Positions 9,018 to 16,531 of a DNA stretch of 64,000 bases are shown piece after piece. The notes beneath the pieces are model-generated. The model was not told where the DNA came from and made no database searches. It saw only the letters and a list, made by a program, of their open reading frames with translations. This DNA is from Clostridia bacterium (lineage in GTDB: Bacteria > Bacillota > Clostridia > Oscillospirales > Acutalibacteraceae): contig JAFUPA010000055.1 of assembly GCA_017481575.1 (NCBI GenBank), positions 1 through 64,000 of the forward strand, given 5' to 3'. The translations under genes were made by a program, and so were the position numbers. The number at the start of each line of letters is the position of its first letter. Positions within the stretch are counted from its first letter, which is position 1.

Positions 9018-9463
9018 GCCATCACCCTTTGAATGATAAAATATATAAGACCAAACAATGCCGAAGATGCTGTTCCGTATGCAATTACGGGACCAGAAAT
9101 TTTAAATATATTAGCACCTGTTCCCATAATAAAACCTTCACTTTTATACTCAAGTGCGGGCGAAACGACTGAATTTGCAAAACCTGTTATAGGTACAATA
9201 GTCCCTGCTCCTGCGTGCTTTGCTATTTTGTCAAAAATCCCTATTCCTGTCAGTATTGCCGCAATAACTATAAGTGTAACCGATACCATTGCACGTGTTT
9301 CCTTTGAATTCATCCCAAACCGTTCATAAAGCCAGAATAAAAACTGACCGAAACAACAAATTCCACCACCTACCAAAAAAGCCATTACACAATCAATAAC
9401 TATCGGTGATGTCGGTGAAGCCTTTTTTACCATTTCATCATATTTTTTATTTGATATATCCAT
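9014..9463 (-). CDS. spoVAC: Stage V sporulation protein AC
   Basis: A 149-residue integral membrane protein with four or five helices and the family stretches FLVGGGICCFGQ, AGAGTIVPITGFANSVVSPALEYKSEGF and GPVIAYG. SpoVAC forms the membrane channel for dipicolinic acid uptake during sporulation and has been described as mechanosensitive on germination. It is the first gene of a minimal spoVAC-spoVAD unit; spoVAA, spoVAB, spoVAE and spoVAF are absent from the window. The start has an AGAGGCGAT site. Confidence 0.95.
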   Translation of the reverse strand: MDISNKKYDEMVKKASPTSPIVIDCVMAFLVGGGICCFGQFLFWLYERFGMNSKETRAMVSVTLIVIAAILTGIGIFDKIAKHAGAGTIVPITGFANSVVSPALEYKSEGFIMGTGANIFKISGPVIAYGTASSALFGLIYFIIQRVMA

Positions 9464-9543
9464 CTAATCGCCTCTTTAATCTTCTTATCAATATTATTAG
9501 CAAAAAAAATAAAATATTTTATTGGAAATCAATTCATAATTTG

Positions 9544-9572
9544 TTGATTTTTGCACTTTAAATTGATATACT
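9544..9572 (+). promoter_or_regulatory. Promoter of the large glycoside hydrolase gene
   Basis: TTGATT and TATACT are spaced by 17 bp, about 30 bp before the start codon, with an AAAGGAGG ribosome binding site between. It lies in the 139-bp region divergent from spoVAC. Confidence 0.65.
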
Positions 9573-9602
9573 GAAAACAACCAATGTAAAGGAGGCAAAA
9601 AG

Positions 9603-12600
9603 ATGCTTTATCCCAAAAATCAAGATAAAACATTAAGTGAAGAGCTTTTTAAAAATCCGACAGCAGAATATCGCTGTACTCCGTTTTGGGCTTGGAACTG
9701 CGAGTTAAAAAAGGATGAGCTTGAAAAAGAAATAGACTTTATGAAAGAAATGGGTATGGGCGGCTTTCATATGCACACAAGAGTAGGTCAGTCCACCGAA
9801 TATCTTTCAGATGAATATATGTCAAACATTAAATCCTGCACAGAAAAGGCAAGGAAAGAAAATATGCTTTCATGGCTTTATGATGAGGATAAATGGCCGT
9901 CAGGTTTTGCGGGTGGCTTAGTAACAAAAAAAACGGAAAACCGACAGAAATATCTTTTAGGTACTGTTAACCCCGACAATGCAAGTGGAACATTCCTTGC
10001 AAAGTATGACATCAAGCTTGATGCTGACGGTTATCTTGAAACATATCGTAGACTCGAAGAAAATGAAGAAGCTGAAAATATGTCTTGGTATGCTTTCCTT
10101 GAAACGGCCAAAGATGATCCGTGGTACAATTTCCAATCCTACGTTGACACTCTTTCCAAACCCGCAATTGATGATTTCATAAACACGACTCATGAAAGAT
10201 ACAAGGAAGTTGTTGGCGAAGATTTTGGCGGTGTTATTCCAGCCATCTTTACAGATGAACCGCAGGTTTACCGTAAAACTTGTATGGATGTTTCTCTTGA
10301 AGAGGAAGATATTAAACTTCCCTTTACAACTGACTTTAATGATACATATAAAAAAGAATATAACGCAGACTTTTTTGACACTCTTCCCGAGCTTGTATGG
10401 GAAAAGAAAGAAGGCTGCTACCTCGCAAGATACCGTTACCACGACCACACAACCGAACGATTTGTTGAGGCTTTCTGTGATAACGTCGGCTCTTGGTGCG
10501 ACAACAATAACATTCTTCTCACCGGCCATATGATGGAAGAACCGTCTCTTGAAAGTCAGACCTGTGCTATTGGCGAAGCAATGCGTGCTTACCGTTCTTT
10601 CGGGCTTCCCGGTGTTGATATGCTTTGCGACAGTCGTGAATTTACAACCGTTAAACAAGCTGCAAGTGCAACACATCAGTTCGGTTATCCCGGTGTTATG
10701 AGTGAACTTTACGGTGTTACTAACTGGGATTTCGACTTCAGAGGTCATAAGCTTCAGGGTGACTGGCAGGCTGCATTGGGTGTAAGTGTTCGAGTTCCGC
10801 ATCTTTATTGGGTATCTATGCGTGGTGAAGCGAAACGTGACTACCCTGCTTCAATTGGACATCAGTCCTCATGGTATAAAGAATATTCATATATAGAAGA
10901 CCATTTTGCAAGAGTTAACACAATGATGACAAGGGGTACTGCTGACGTAAAAATCGGTGTGATTCACCCTGTAGAATCATATTGGATTCACTATGGTCCG
11001 ACAGACAAAACAGGTATTACCCGTAACGAATTAGATGAGCGATTTAAACAAGTAACAGAATGGTTGCTTTACGGCGCACTCGACTTTGATTTTATTAGTG
11101 AATCATTGCTTAAAGATCAGTTTAGCGGAGCAAATAAAACATTTAATGTTGGTAAAATGAATTATGATGTTGTAGTAGTTCCTGCCTGCGAAACCCTTCG
11201 TAGTTCTACAATTAAAGCATTGAATGAGTTTGCTGAAAACGGCGGCAAAGTTATCTTTATGGGTGAAGTTCCGTCTATGGTCGATGCTGTTGTTTCTGAT
11301 GCGCCAAAAGCTCTTGCAGACAAATGCGAAAATATCAGTTGGAGCAAAGCTCGTCTTTTCAAAGCGCTTGAGCCTTATCGCACAGTTGAAATTCGTGGTA
11401 AGTGGGGAAATCCGTCAAATAACCTTATGTATGGTATGAGAAATGACGGTGACGGTAAAAATCTCTTTATTTGCCATGTCAAAGGTGCTTTCAGAACAGC
11501 GATTGACGAAAAAGAAACTTACACCATTTCAATTAAAGGCGAATACAAGCCGACACTTATGGACTCACTTACAGGTGAAATTAAAGACTACCCTGCAACA
11601 TATTACAACGGAAACACTGTCCTCAAATGGGAGTGTTATACACAGTCAAGCATACTTCTTCGTCTTGAACCGGGTAAGACTGATGCAATTGAAGCCAAAG
11701 CAGAAGAATTAGGTGAACTCGAATATCTTGCTGACGATATGGAGATTATCCTTGATGAGCCTAATGTCTGTGTCCTCGATATGGCAGAGTGGAAAATTGA
11801 CGACGGTGAATGGCAGAAAAAAGAAGAAGTTCTTCGCCTTTGTGTAAAAGCAAAAGAGCTTCTTAACTTCTCTACAGCTTCAGTTCACGGTGCTCAACCC
11901 TGGGTTATGGGTAAGGTTGAGTCTAAAAATACTATCACAACTAAGATGACCTTTGTTTCCGACGTTGAAGTTGATGACGCTATGCTTGCACTTGAAGATT
12001 TTGAGGAAAGTGAAATAATTTTCAACGGTAATAAGATTGACAAGATTTCACAGGGCTACTATGTTGACTTCTCAATCACCAAAGTGAATATTGGTAAAAT
12101 CAACAAAGGCGAGAATACAGTTATAGTCACAAAACCGTTTACTGTTGTTTCAAACGTTGAAAATATGTTTATTCTCGGTGATTTTGGTGTTGAAGTTGCA
12201 GGCACATCAGTTAAAATTGTTGAACCGAAGAACAAGATTCATTTTGGTGATATTACAAATCAAGGTCTCCCCTTCTACGGCGGCGTTATGACCTACAGAT
12301 TTAAAATCGATGGTGGCAAAAACACAAAGCTTTGCTTGGGTCTGTTCTCTGCTCCTTGCGTTTGCGCCGAGCTTGACGGCAAGCGAATTGCTAATCTTTC
12401 TCTTTCACCATACTCAGTTGATTTAGGTAACATTTCTGAGGGAGAGCACACACTCGACCTTGTTGTTTCGCTCAGCCGAATCAATACTTTTGGCACGCTT
12501 CATATGTGTGACGGTAAACGTCAATGGTACGGTCCGGACGGATGGTATACAGAAGATGAAGATTGGACCTATGAATATATGTTGAGAAGCGCCGGTCTTA

Positions 12601-12629
12601 TTACTGCTCCTCGTTTCTACAAAAAATAA
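9603..12629 (+). CDS. Large glycoside hydrolase, GH106 (alpha-L-rhamnosidase)-like
   Basis: At 1008 residues this has no signal peptide and is probably cytoplasmic. The N-terminus (about 25-60: FWAWNCELKKDELEKEIDFM then MGMGGFHMH) resembles the opening of the GH106-type (beta/alpha)8 barrel, and a middle region (about 480-590) looks like a Rossmann-like glutamine-amidotransferase-type domain (VVVPACETLRSSTIKALNEF, NGGKVIFMGEVPS). The C-terminal third is beta-rich and ends in a jelly-roll-like part. The family call rests on this layout; the substrate is unknown and a new subfamily is possible. It is monocistronic, with its own promoter and terminator. Together with the second glycosidase at 47470 it suggests use of dietary or host glycans taken up as oligosaccharides. 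Confidence 0.6.
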   Translation: MLYPKNQDKTLSEELFKNPTAEYRCTPFWAWNCELKKDELEKEIDFMKEMGMGGFHMHTRVGQSTEYLSDEYMSNIKSCTEKARKENMLSWLYDEDKWPSGFAGGLVTKKTENRQKYLLGTVNPDNASGTFLAKYDIKLDADGYLETYRRLEENEEAENMSWYAFLETAKDDPWYNFQSYVDTLSKPAIDDFINTTHERYKEVVGEDFGGVIPAIFTDEPQVYRKTCMDVSLEEEDIKLPFTTDFNDTYKKEYNADFFDTLPELVWEKKEGCYLARYRYHDHTTERFVEAFCDNVGSWCDNNNILLTGHMMEEPSLESQTCAIGEAMRAYRSFGLPGVDMLCDSREFTTVKQAASATHQFGYPGVMSELYGVTNWDFDFRGHKLQGDWQAALGVSVRVPHLYWVSMRGEAKRDYPASIGHQSSWYKEYSYIEDHFARVNTMMTRGTADVKIGVIHPVESYWIHYGPTDKTGITRNELDERFKQVTEWLLYGALDFDFISESLLKDQFSGANKTFNVGKMNYDVVVVPACETLRSSTIKALNEFAENGGKVIFMGEVPSMVDAVVSDAPKALADKCENISWSKARLFKALEPYRTVEIRGKWGNPSNNLMYGMRNDGDGKNLFICHVKGAFRTAIDEKETYTISIKGEYKPTLMDSLTGEIKDYPATYYNGNTVLKWECYTQSSILLRLEPGKTDAIEAKAEELGELEYLADDMEIILDEPNVCVLDMAEWKIDDGEWQKKEEVLRLCVKAKELLNFSTASVHGAQPWVMGKVESKNTITTKMTFVSDVEVDDAMLALEDFEESEIIFNGNKIDKISQGYYVDFSITKVNIGKINKGENTVIVTKPFTVVSNVENMFILGDFGVEVAGTSVKIVEPKNKIHFGDITNQGLPFYGGVMTYRFKIDGGKNTKLCLGLFSAPCVCAELDGKRIANLSLSPYSVDLGNISEGEHTLDLVVSLSRINTFGTLHMCDGKRQWYGPDGWYTEDEDWTYEYMLRSAGLITAPRFYKK

Positions 12630-12641
12630 TAGTTAAAAGAC

Positions 12642-12682
12642 AAAAATACCGTGTTTTGCTTCCGCAAAACACGGTATTTTTT
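12642..12682. terminator. Bidirectional terminator between convergent genes
   Basis: A long perfect hairpin (AATACCGTGTTTTGC pairing with GCAAAACACGGTATT) is flanked by A and T runs, so it serves both the glycoside hydrolase (plus) and the OPRT-like gene (minus). Confidence 0.9.
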
Positions 12683-12687
12683 CTTAA

Positions 12688-13341
12688 TTACAGCTTTGAA
12701 AAACCGAAGTTGTTGATTAACGCATCAATCTTCTGTTTTTGTTTACATAACGGACATTCATGTGCCGGAACAGTAAAATAACCCGGGATATCGTTAGGAT
12801 CAAATACTGAATTCACGGAATAACCGCCGCACTCTGTTTTAGTAGCAAATATTGAAGCTATACCTACAACCTCACCGCCATAGTATTTAATTGCTTCAAT
12901 TGCAGAATTTGCAGTATAGCCTGTAGCAACAGAAACAGCAAGAATTAAAACATGTTTACCCATAATCATCGGAGCATAATTATCTCTGAAAATAAGCTGT
13001 GATGAGCCTGTCATCTCGGGAGTAACAACATAAATAGTCTGATGAGCATTTATGTTCATAAAGTTATTCTTTGTGAGCTCATCAGCAAGGCAAGTTCCGA
13101 TAACCTCTGTTCCGTCAAGGCAAAGAATTGTATCGATAACCTGTGTACTGTAGCTGTAGTTTCTGCAAAGCTCCTTTGCAACAGCCTGAGCCTCAGAAAG
13201 TCTTGATTTCTGCGCAGCAACATCAATGTAATAGTTACTGTGTGAGTGATTTGAAACAAAATGTCCTTCTAAAACACGAAGAAACAGATTGTTACTGTTG
13301 GTTTTAATTTTAATAACATTCTTTTCAGGCATATAAAACAC
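12688..13341 (-). CDS. Orotate phosphoribosyltransferase-like protein with an altered PRPP loop
   Basis: This 217-residue protein has the overall pattern of type I phosphoribosyltransferases, including LCLDGTEVIGTCLADEL and the strand-loop VLILAVSVATGYTANSAIEAI followed by GGEVVGIASIF. In ordinary enzymes that loop carries two acidic residues before the T-T-G (for example (E/D)D..TTG); here they read AVSVATG, so PRPP binding may be weakened or different. The C-terminus has a CPLCKQKQK stretch whose paired cysteines could bind metal. It could be a divergent OPRT or a regulatory or salvage relative. It stands alone, with a near-palindrome in its promoter region (13353-13377). Confidence 0.6.
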   Translation of the reverse strand: MFYMPEKNVIKIKTNSNNLFLRVLEGHFVSNHSHSNYYIDVAAQKSRLSEAQAVAKELCRNYSYSTQVIDTILCLDGTEVIGTCLADELTKNNFMNINAHQTIYVVTPEMTGSSQLIFRDNYAPMIMGKHVLILAVSVATGYTANSAIEAIKYYGGEVVGIASIFATKTECGGYSVNSVFDPNDIPGYFTVPAHECPLCKQKQKIDALINNFGFSKL

Positions 13342-13352
13342 CTCTTTTAATT

Positions 13353-13377
13353 ATTATACATATATAATATGTGTAAT
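13353..13377. promoter_or_regulatory. Inverted repeat upstream of the OPRT-like gene
   Basis: An 11-bp arm ATTATACATAT and its partner ATATGTGTAAT (10 of 11 pairs) flank ATA, 12 bp before the start codon. It overlaps the probable -10 region or ribosome-loading region and could be an operator. AT-richness lowers confidence. Confidence 0.35.
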
Positions 13378-13469
13378 TATTTTACAATAAATGCACAATA
13401 AATACAATACTTTTTTTAAAAAATCATTATATTTACATAAGAAATTAATGTGTTAAGGATAGTAACAAA

Positions 13470-13503
13470 AGAAAGGATTATGTTAAAAAACACAACCCTT
13501 TCT
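13470..13503 (-). terminator. Terminator of trpB
   Basis: In the minus-strand RNA GAAAGGGUUGUG pairs with CAUAAUCCUUUC, two of the pairs being G-U, followed by UUUUG. The wobble pairs show it works only for the minus strand. Confidence 0.7.
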
Positions 13504-13509
13504 GAATAA

Positions 13510-14727
13510 TTATCTGATACCATACTTTTCAATGATATAATCCATATCCTTATCACCTCTGCCGGACAAGTTTATAAGGATTGATCCCTTGCCCATTTTC
13601 TTTGCAAGCTTCAAAGCATAAGCAACTGCGTGTGAGCTTTCAATAGCAGGAATGATACCCTCAAGTCTTGAAAGAGAGAAAAATGCATCAATTGTTTCCT
13701 CGTCGTTTACAACATCATATTTAACTCTGCCTATGTCATGAAGGAAAGCGTGTTCAGGACCTGATGACGGATAATCGAGACCGCTTGCAACTGAATAAAC
13801 AGGAGCCGGCTCACCGTTTTCATCCTTGAGCATAATGCTGTTGAATCCATGCATAATACCTTCAGTGCCGTACTTAAGACTTGCCGCATGGTCACCGAGT
13901 GCAGTACCTCTGCCGAGAGGTTCAACACCGTAAATATCAACAGGGTCATTAAGGAAGCCCGAGAACATACCCATTGCATTAGAGCCGCCACCAACACAGG
14001 CAACAACTGCATCAGGAAGCTCACCTGTCATACCTACAAACTGCTCTCTTGCTTCAATGCCGACAACGCTCTGAAAATCACGAACCATCATTGGGAAAGG
14101 ATGGGGACCAACAACAGAACCGATGCAGTAAATTGCATTCTTGTATTCCTTGCAGTAAGCCTCAAATGCAGCATCTACAGCCTCTTTAAGTGTAGCAAGA
14201 CCGTGAGTAACTTCAACAACATTTGCACCAAGAATTTTCATTCTTGCAACATTGGGAGCCTGCTTCTTTATATCAACAGCACCCATATAAATATCACATT
14301 CCAAGCCAAAATATGCTGCAGCGGTTGCAAGTGCAACACCGTGCTGTCCTGCGCCTGTTTCAGCAATAACCTTTTTCTTTCCCATGTATTTTGCCAGAAG
14401 AGCTTCGCCCATACAATGATTAAGCTTATGTGCACCTGTATGGTTCAAATCTTCTCTCTTTACATAAAGTTGAACATCACCCACAGTTGAGGACAAACGC
14501 TCAAGATAAGAAATCGGTGTAGGTCTGCCTTGAAATTCTTTGCGGATTCTGCGAAGCTCGCTGATAAACTTTGATGATTTACAAATTGTATAATAAGCCT
14601 GTGTAATTTCATCCATTGCTTTCTGTAAATCTTCAGGAATATACGATCCGCCGTATTTTCCGAAAAAGCCGTTTTCATCAGGATAGTTTTTAAAATAAGT
14701 GTCAAATTCTATGCCATTGTGTTTCAT
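13510..14727 (-). CDS. trpB: Tryptophan synthase beta chain
   Basis: A 405-residue PLP enzyme of the TrpB1 type that joins indole and serine to make tryptophan. The PLP lysine lies in HTGAHKLNH, the catalytic glutamate in ETGAGQHG and the phosphate-binding loop in GGGSNAMG. No trpA or other trp gene is next to it, so it is either split from the rest of the pathway or used to salvage indole. Its mRNA begins with a Trp T-box and a short ORF containing a Trp codon, so expression should rise when tRNA-Trp is uncharged. The ribosome binding site is GGAGGAAA. Confidence 0.95.
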   Translation of the reverse strand: MKHNGIEFDTYFKNYPDENGFFGKYGGSYIPEDLQKAMDEITQAYYTICKSSKFISELRRIRKEFQGRPTPISYLERLSSTVGDVQLYVKREDLNHTGAHKLNHCMGEALLAKYMGKKKVIAETGAGQHGVALATAAAYFGLECDIYMGAVDIKKQAPNVARMKILGANVVEVTHGLATLKEAVDAAFEAYCKEYKNAIYCIGSVVGPHPFPMMVRDFQSVVGIEAREQFVGMTGELPDAVVACVGGGSNAMGMFSGFLNDPVDIYGVEPLGRGTALGDHAASLKYGTEGIMHGFNSIMLKDENGEPAPVYSVASGLDYPSSGPEHAFLHDIGRVKYDVVNDEETIDAFFSLSRLEGIIPAIESSHAVAYALKLAKKMGKGSILINLSGRGDKDMDYIIEKYGIR

Positions 14728-14788
14728 AATAGTTTCCTCCGTAAATTAAAAGATTATAATATTTTCATTTGGTTTGTATTCGGTTTGA

Positions 14789-14830
14789 TTATTTGTTTAA
14801 ACCTCGCCATCGTTTTGTGAGTAGTATCAT
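14789..14830 (-). CDS. Possible Trp-containing leader peptide between the T-box and trpB
   Basis: A 13-codon ORF encoding MILLTKRWRGLNK starts with ATG behind a GGGAGG ribosome binding site at good spacing. It ends 61 bp before trpB and contains one UGG codon. I know of no family member. It could act as a second, translation-coupled tryptophan sensor after the T-box, or it could be chance. Confidence 0.3.
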   Translation of the reverse strand: MILLTKRWRGLNK

Positions 14831-14880
14831 ATTTCTTCCTCCCGAAAATATTAAATCTGATTATCTGACAAAAACAAAAA

Positions 14881-14915
14881 CGTCCTTGACAGAAATCAAC
14901 TAACTGTCAAGGACG
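14881..14915 (-). terminator. T-box terminator hairpin
   Basis: CGTCCTTGACAG (14881-14892) pairs with CTGTCAAGGACG (14904-14915), and a T-rich run follows on the minus strand. It is the OFF-state terminator of the T-box leader. Confidence 0.9.
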
Positions 14916-15158
14916 AATAAAAACTTATCCGCGGTGCCACCTTGTTTCACGGTTTACCGTGCTCTTTCAGGATACCAACATATCCCCGGCAACTGACGCA
15001 TGCCCTAGCGTTGCAGAATACTTTGCGCATTTACGCATTTGACTGCACCCTCTGCGGTCCATTTGACGATTTGTTTCTTACCTGACTTTCAGCATCACAG
15101 GCTCTCTGTAAAGGCATCATCGCCGTTATCTCCGCTTCAACGGTTTGTTTTTTAATTT
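14881..15158 (-). promoter_or_regulatory. T-box riboswitch with a Trp specifier, upstream of trpB
   Basis: The minus-strand leader contains the diagnostic T-box sequence GGTGGCACCGCGG (14929-14941), which pairs with the NCCA end of uncharged tRNA. An upstream stem I region carries AGAGAGCC-type and GCTGAAAG elements, and the intrinsic terminator lies at 14881-14915. In the expected specifier loop the sequence reads TGGACC, giving UGG (Trp) at 15059-15061, which matches the downstream trpB. Uncharged tRNA-Trp would stabilise the antiterminator and allow transcription. The exact boundaries are estimates. Confidence 0.92.
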
Positions 15159-15164
15159 TTGCTC

Positions 15165-15193
15165 ATTATATCACCACAATATGTGGCTGTCAA
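15165..15193 (-). promoter_or_regulatory. Perfect-consensus promoter of the T-box/trpB unit
   Basis: TTGACA and TATAAT on the minus strand are exactly 17 bp apart. Within the spacer is a perfect palindrome CCACA-ATA-TGTGG (15174-15186), which might be an operator. The promoter begins only about 25 bp after the end of nrnA. Confidence 0.85.
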
Positions 15194-15216
15194 TAGTTTT
15201 GTGAAAAATTTTTAGT

Positions 15217-16167
15217 TCAAAAATTTAAATACTTCGTAATGTATGAAACAACAAGTTCTCTTGCTGTTTCAGCACTACCGTTAACGGTACAACCTGCCGC
15301 TCTCGGGTGACCTCCGCCGCCCATCATTGCACAAATTGACGAAACATCAACACCTTCATGGCTCCTCATAGAAACCTTGAATGTACCGTCAGGTTTCTCA
15401 CGCATGGTAACGCCGACCTGTACACCCTCAATCTGTCTCGGGATTGCGGCAATGGCATCTACTTCGCTCTCATCAGAACCACTTGCATTAAACATTTCTT
15501 GAGTAATTGTTATAAATGCACATCTACCGTCAAGATACATTTTTATCGATTCGAGAGCAAGACGTTCAAGTGCAACATAAGTCCTTGTTTTTGTTTCGAA
15601 CATTATGGTATTTATTTTGCTATGCTCGGCACCTTTTTCAATCATATCTGCCGCCATACGCAAGGTTCTCGGAGTAACATTTGAGTATCTGAAGCAACCT
15701 GTGTCGGTAGAAAGTCCGGTAAAAATACAGTCTGCAATTGTCTTTGTCTCCTCTGCACCCAAAGCACGGATTAACTCAAGAATTATCTCGCAAGCCGCCG
15801 CAGCCGTCGGGTCAAGAAGTGTCTTTTCCGCATAAAGTCTGTTTGAGCCGTGGTGGTCAATACATAGTTTTACCCTGCCGCCGAAACGCTCCTCAAAAGC
15901 TTTTCCCAAAAGCTTTGCATCGGCAACATCAACTGCAATTATATTTTCACATTCAACATCTTCTGTACATACCCTGCCCATATATGCATACTTTGAGGGT
16001 ACGCTGTCCCCACAGCGAACAACCGCTTTTTTGCCGAGCGAATTAAGGGCTTCGCAAAGAGCCAATCCGCAACCCAACGTATCACCATCGGGATGTGCGT
16101 GTGTCAGTATCAGAAAATCATCATTATTTTTAAGGAACTCTACCGCCGCAATCAGGTCAATAATCAT
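15217..16167 (-). CDS. nrnA: DHH/DHHA1 phosphoesterase, NrnA-like
   Basis: A 316-residue cytoplasmic enzyme with the DHH motifs THAHPDGDTLG, DVADAKLLG, IDHHGSN and the DHHA1 C-terminal GGGGHPRAAGC. NrnA-type proteins degrade nanoRNA and pAp, and some relatives hydrolyse cyclic dinucleotide products. It is the last gene of the rimP-nusA-infB operon, 4 bp after rbfA, the usual place for this family in Firmicutes. No clear terminator separates it from the trpB promoter. The exact substrate preference cannot be read from sequence. Confidence 0.9.
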   Translation of the reverse strand: MIIDLIAAVEFLKNNDDFLILTHAHPDGDTLGCGLALCEALNSLGKKAVVRCGDSVPSKYAYMGRVCTEDVECENIIAVDVADAKLLGKAFEERFGGRVKLCIDHHGSNRLYAEKTLLDPTAAAACEIILELIRALGAEETKTIADCIFTGLSTDTGCFRYSNVTPRTLRMAADMIEKGAEHSKINTIMFETKTRTYVALERLALESIKMYLDGRCAFITITQEMFNASGSDESEVDAIAAIPRQIEGVQVGVTMREKPDGTFKVSMRSHEGVDVSSICAMMGGGGHPRAAGCTVNGSAETARELVVSYITKYLNF

Positions 16168-16171
16168 ATTA

Positions 16172-16519
16172 TCATTCAGTCCTCAAATCATCCATCATTT
16201 TTACAATATTCATACCGTGCTCGATTGAGTCATCTGCAACAAACAGCAATTCAGGTGTTTTTCTTAAATGCAGACGCTTTCCAACTTCACGGCGGATATA
16301 TCCCGTTGCACTTTTGAGACCCTTAACTGCTTCTTTGGCTATATCAAGCCCCTCAAGGGCACTGATGTAAACCTTTGCATAAGAAGCGTCCGAGCTTACC
16401 TCAACTCGTACAACGGTTATCATTTTATCCATAACCCTCGGATCCTTAAGTTCTCGAATAACCGAAATTATTTCACGCTTAATATCCTCGGATACTCTGT
16501 CAATTCTGTATCCAGCCAT
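16172..16519 (-). CDS. rbfA: Ribosome-binding factor A
   Basis: A small KH-like protein of 115 residues, typical length, with the family stretches RVSEDIKREIISVIRELKDPRV, ASYAKVYISALEG and KTPELLFVADDSIEHGMNI. RbfA binds the 30S subunit late in assembly and helps mature the 16S rRNA 5' end. It lies between infB and nrnA in the conserved operon, 12 bp after infB, and is probably co-translated with its neighbours. Confidence 0.95.
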   Translation of the reverse strand: MAGYRIDRVSEDIKREIISVIRELKDPRVMDKMITVVRVEVSSDASYAKVYISALEGLDIAKEAVKGLKSATGYIRREVGKRLHLRKTPELLFVADDSIEHGMNIVKMMDDLRTE

Positions 16520-16531
16520 ATATACCTCTTA

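Noticed and set aside
9957..10802. A 281-codon open frame antisense to the large glycoside hydrolase
   Set aside because: It lies wholly opposite a well-supported gene, has no ribosome binding site and gives a Cys/Phe/Val-rich nonsense protein typical of a shadow frame.
13849..14490. A 213-codon frame antisense to trpB
   Set aside because: trpB is intact with all motifs; the antisense product is low in sense and Cys/Asn-rich, and has no start signal.
15217..15260. AT-only palindrome at the end of nrnA as terminator
   Set aside because: AAATTTTT/AAAAATTT stems have no G-C pairs and occur by chance in this DNA.
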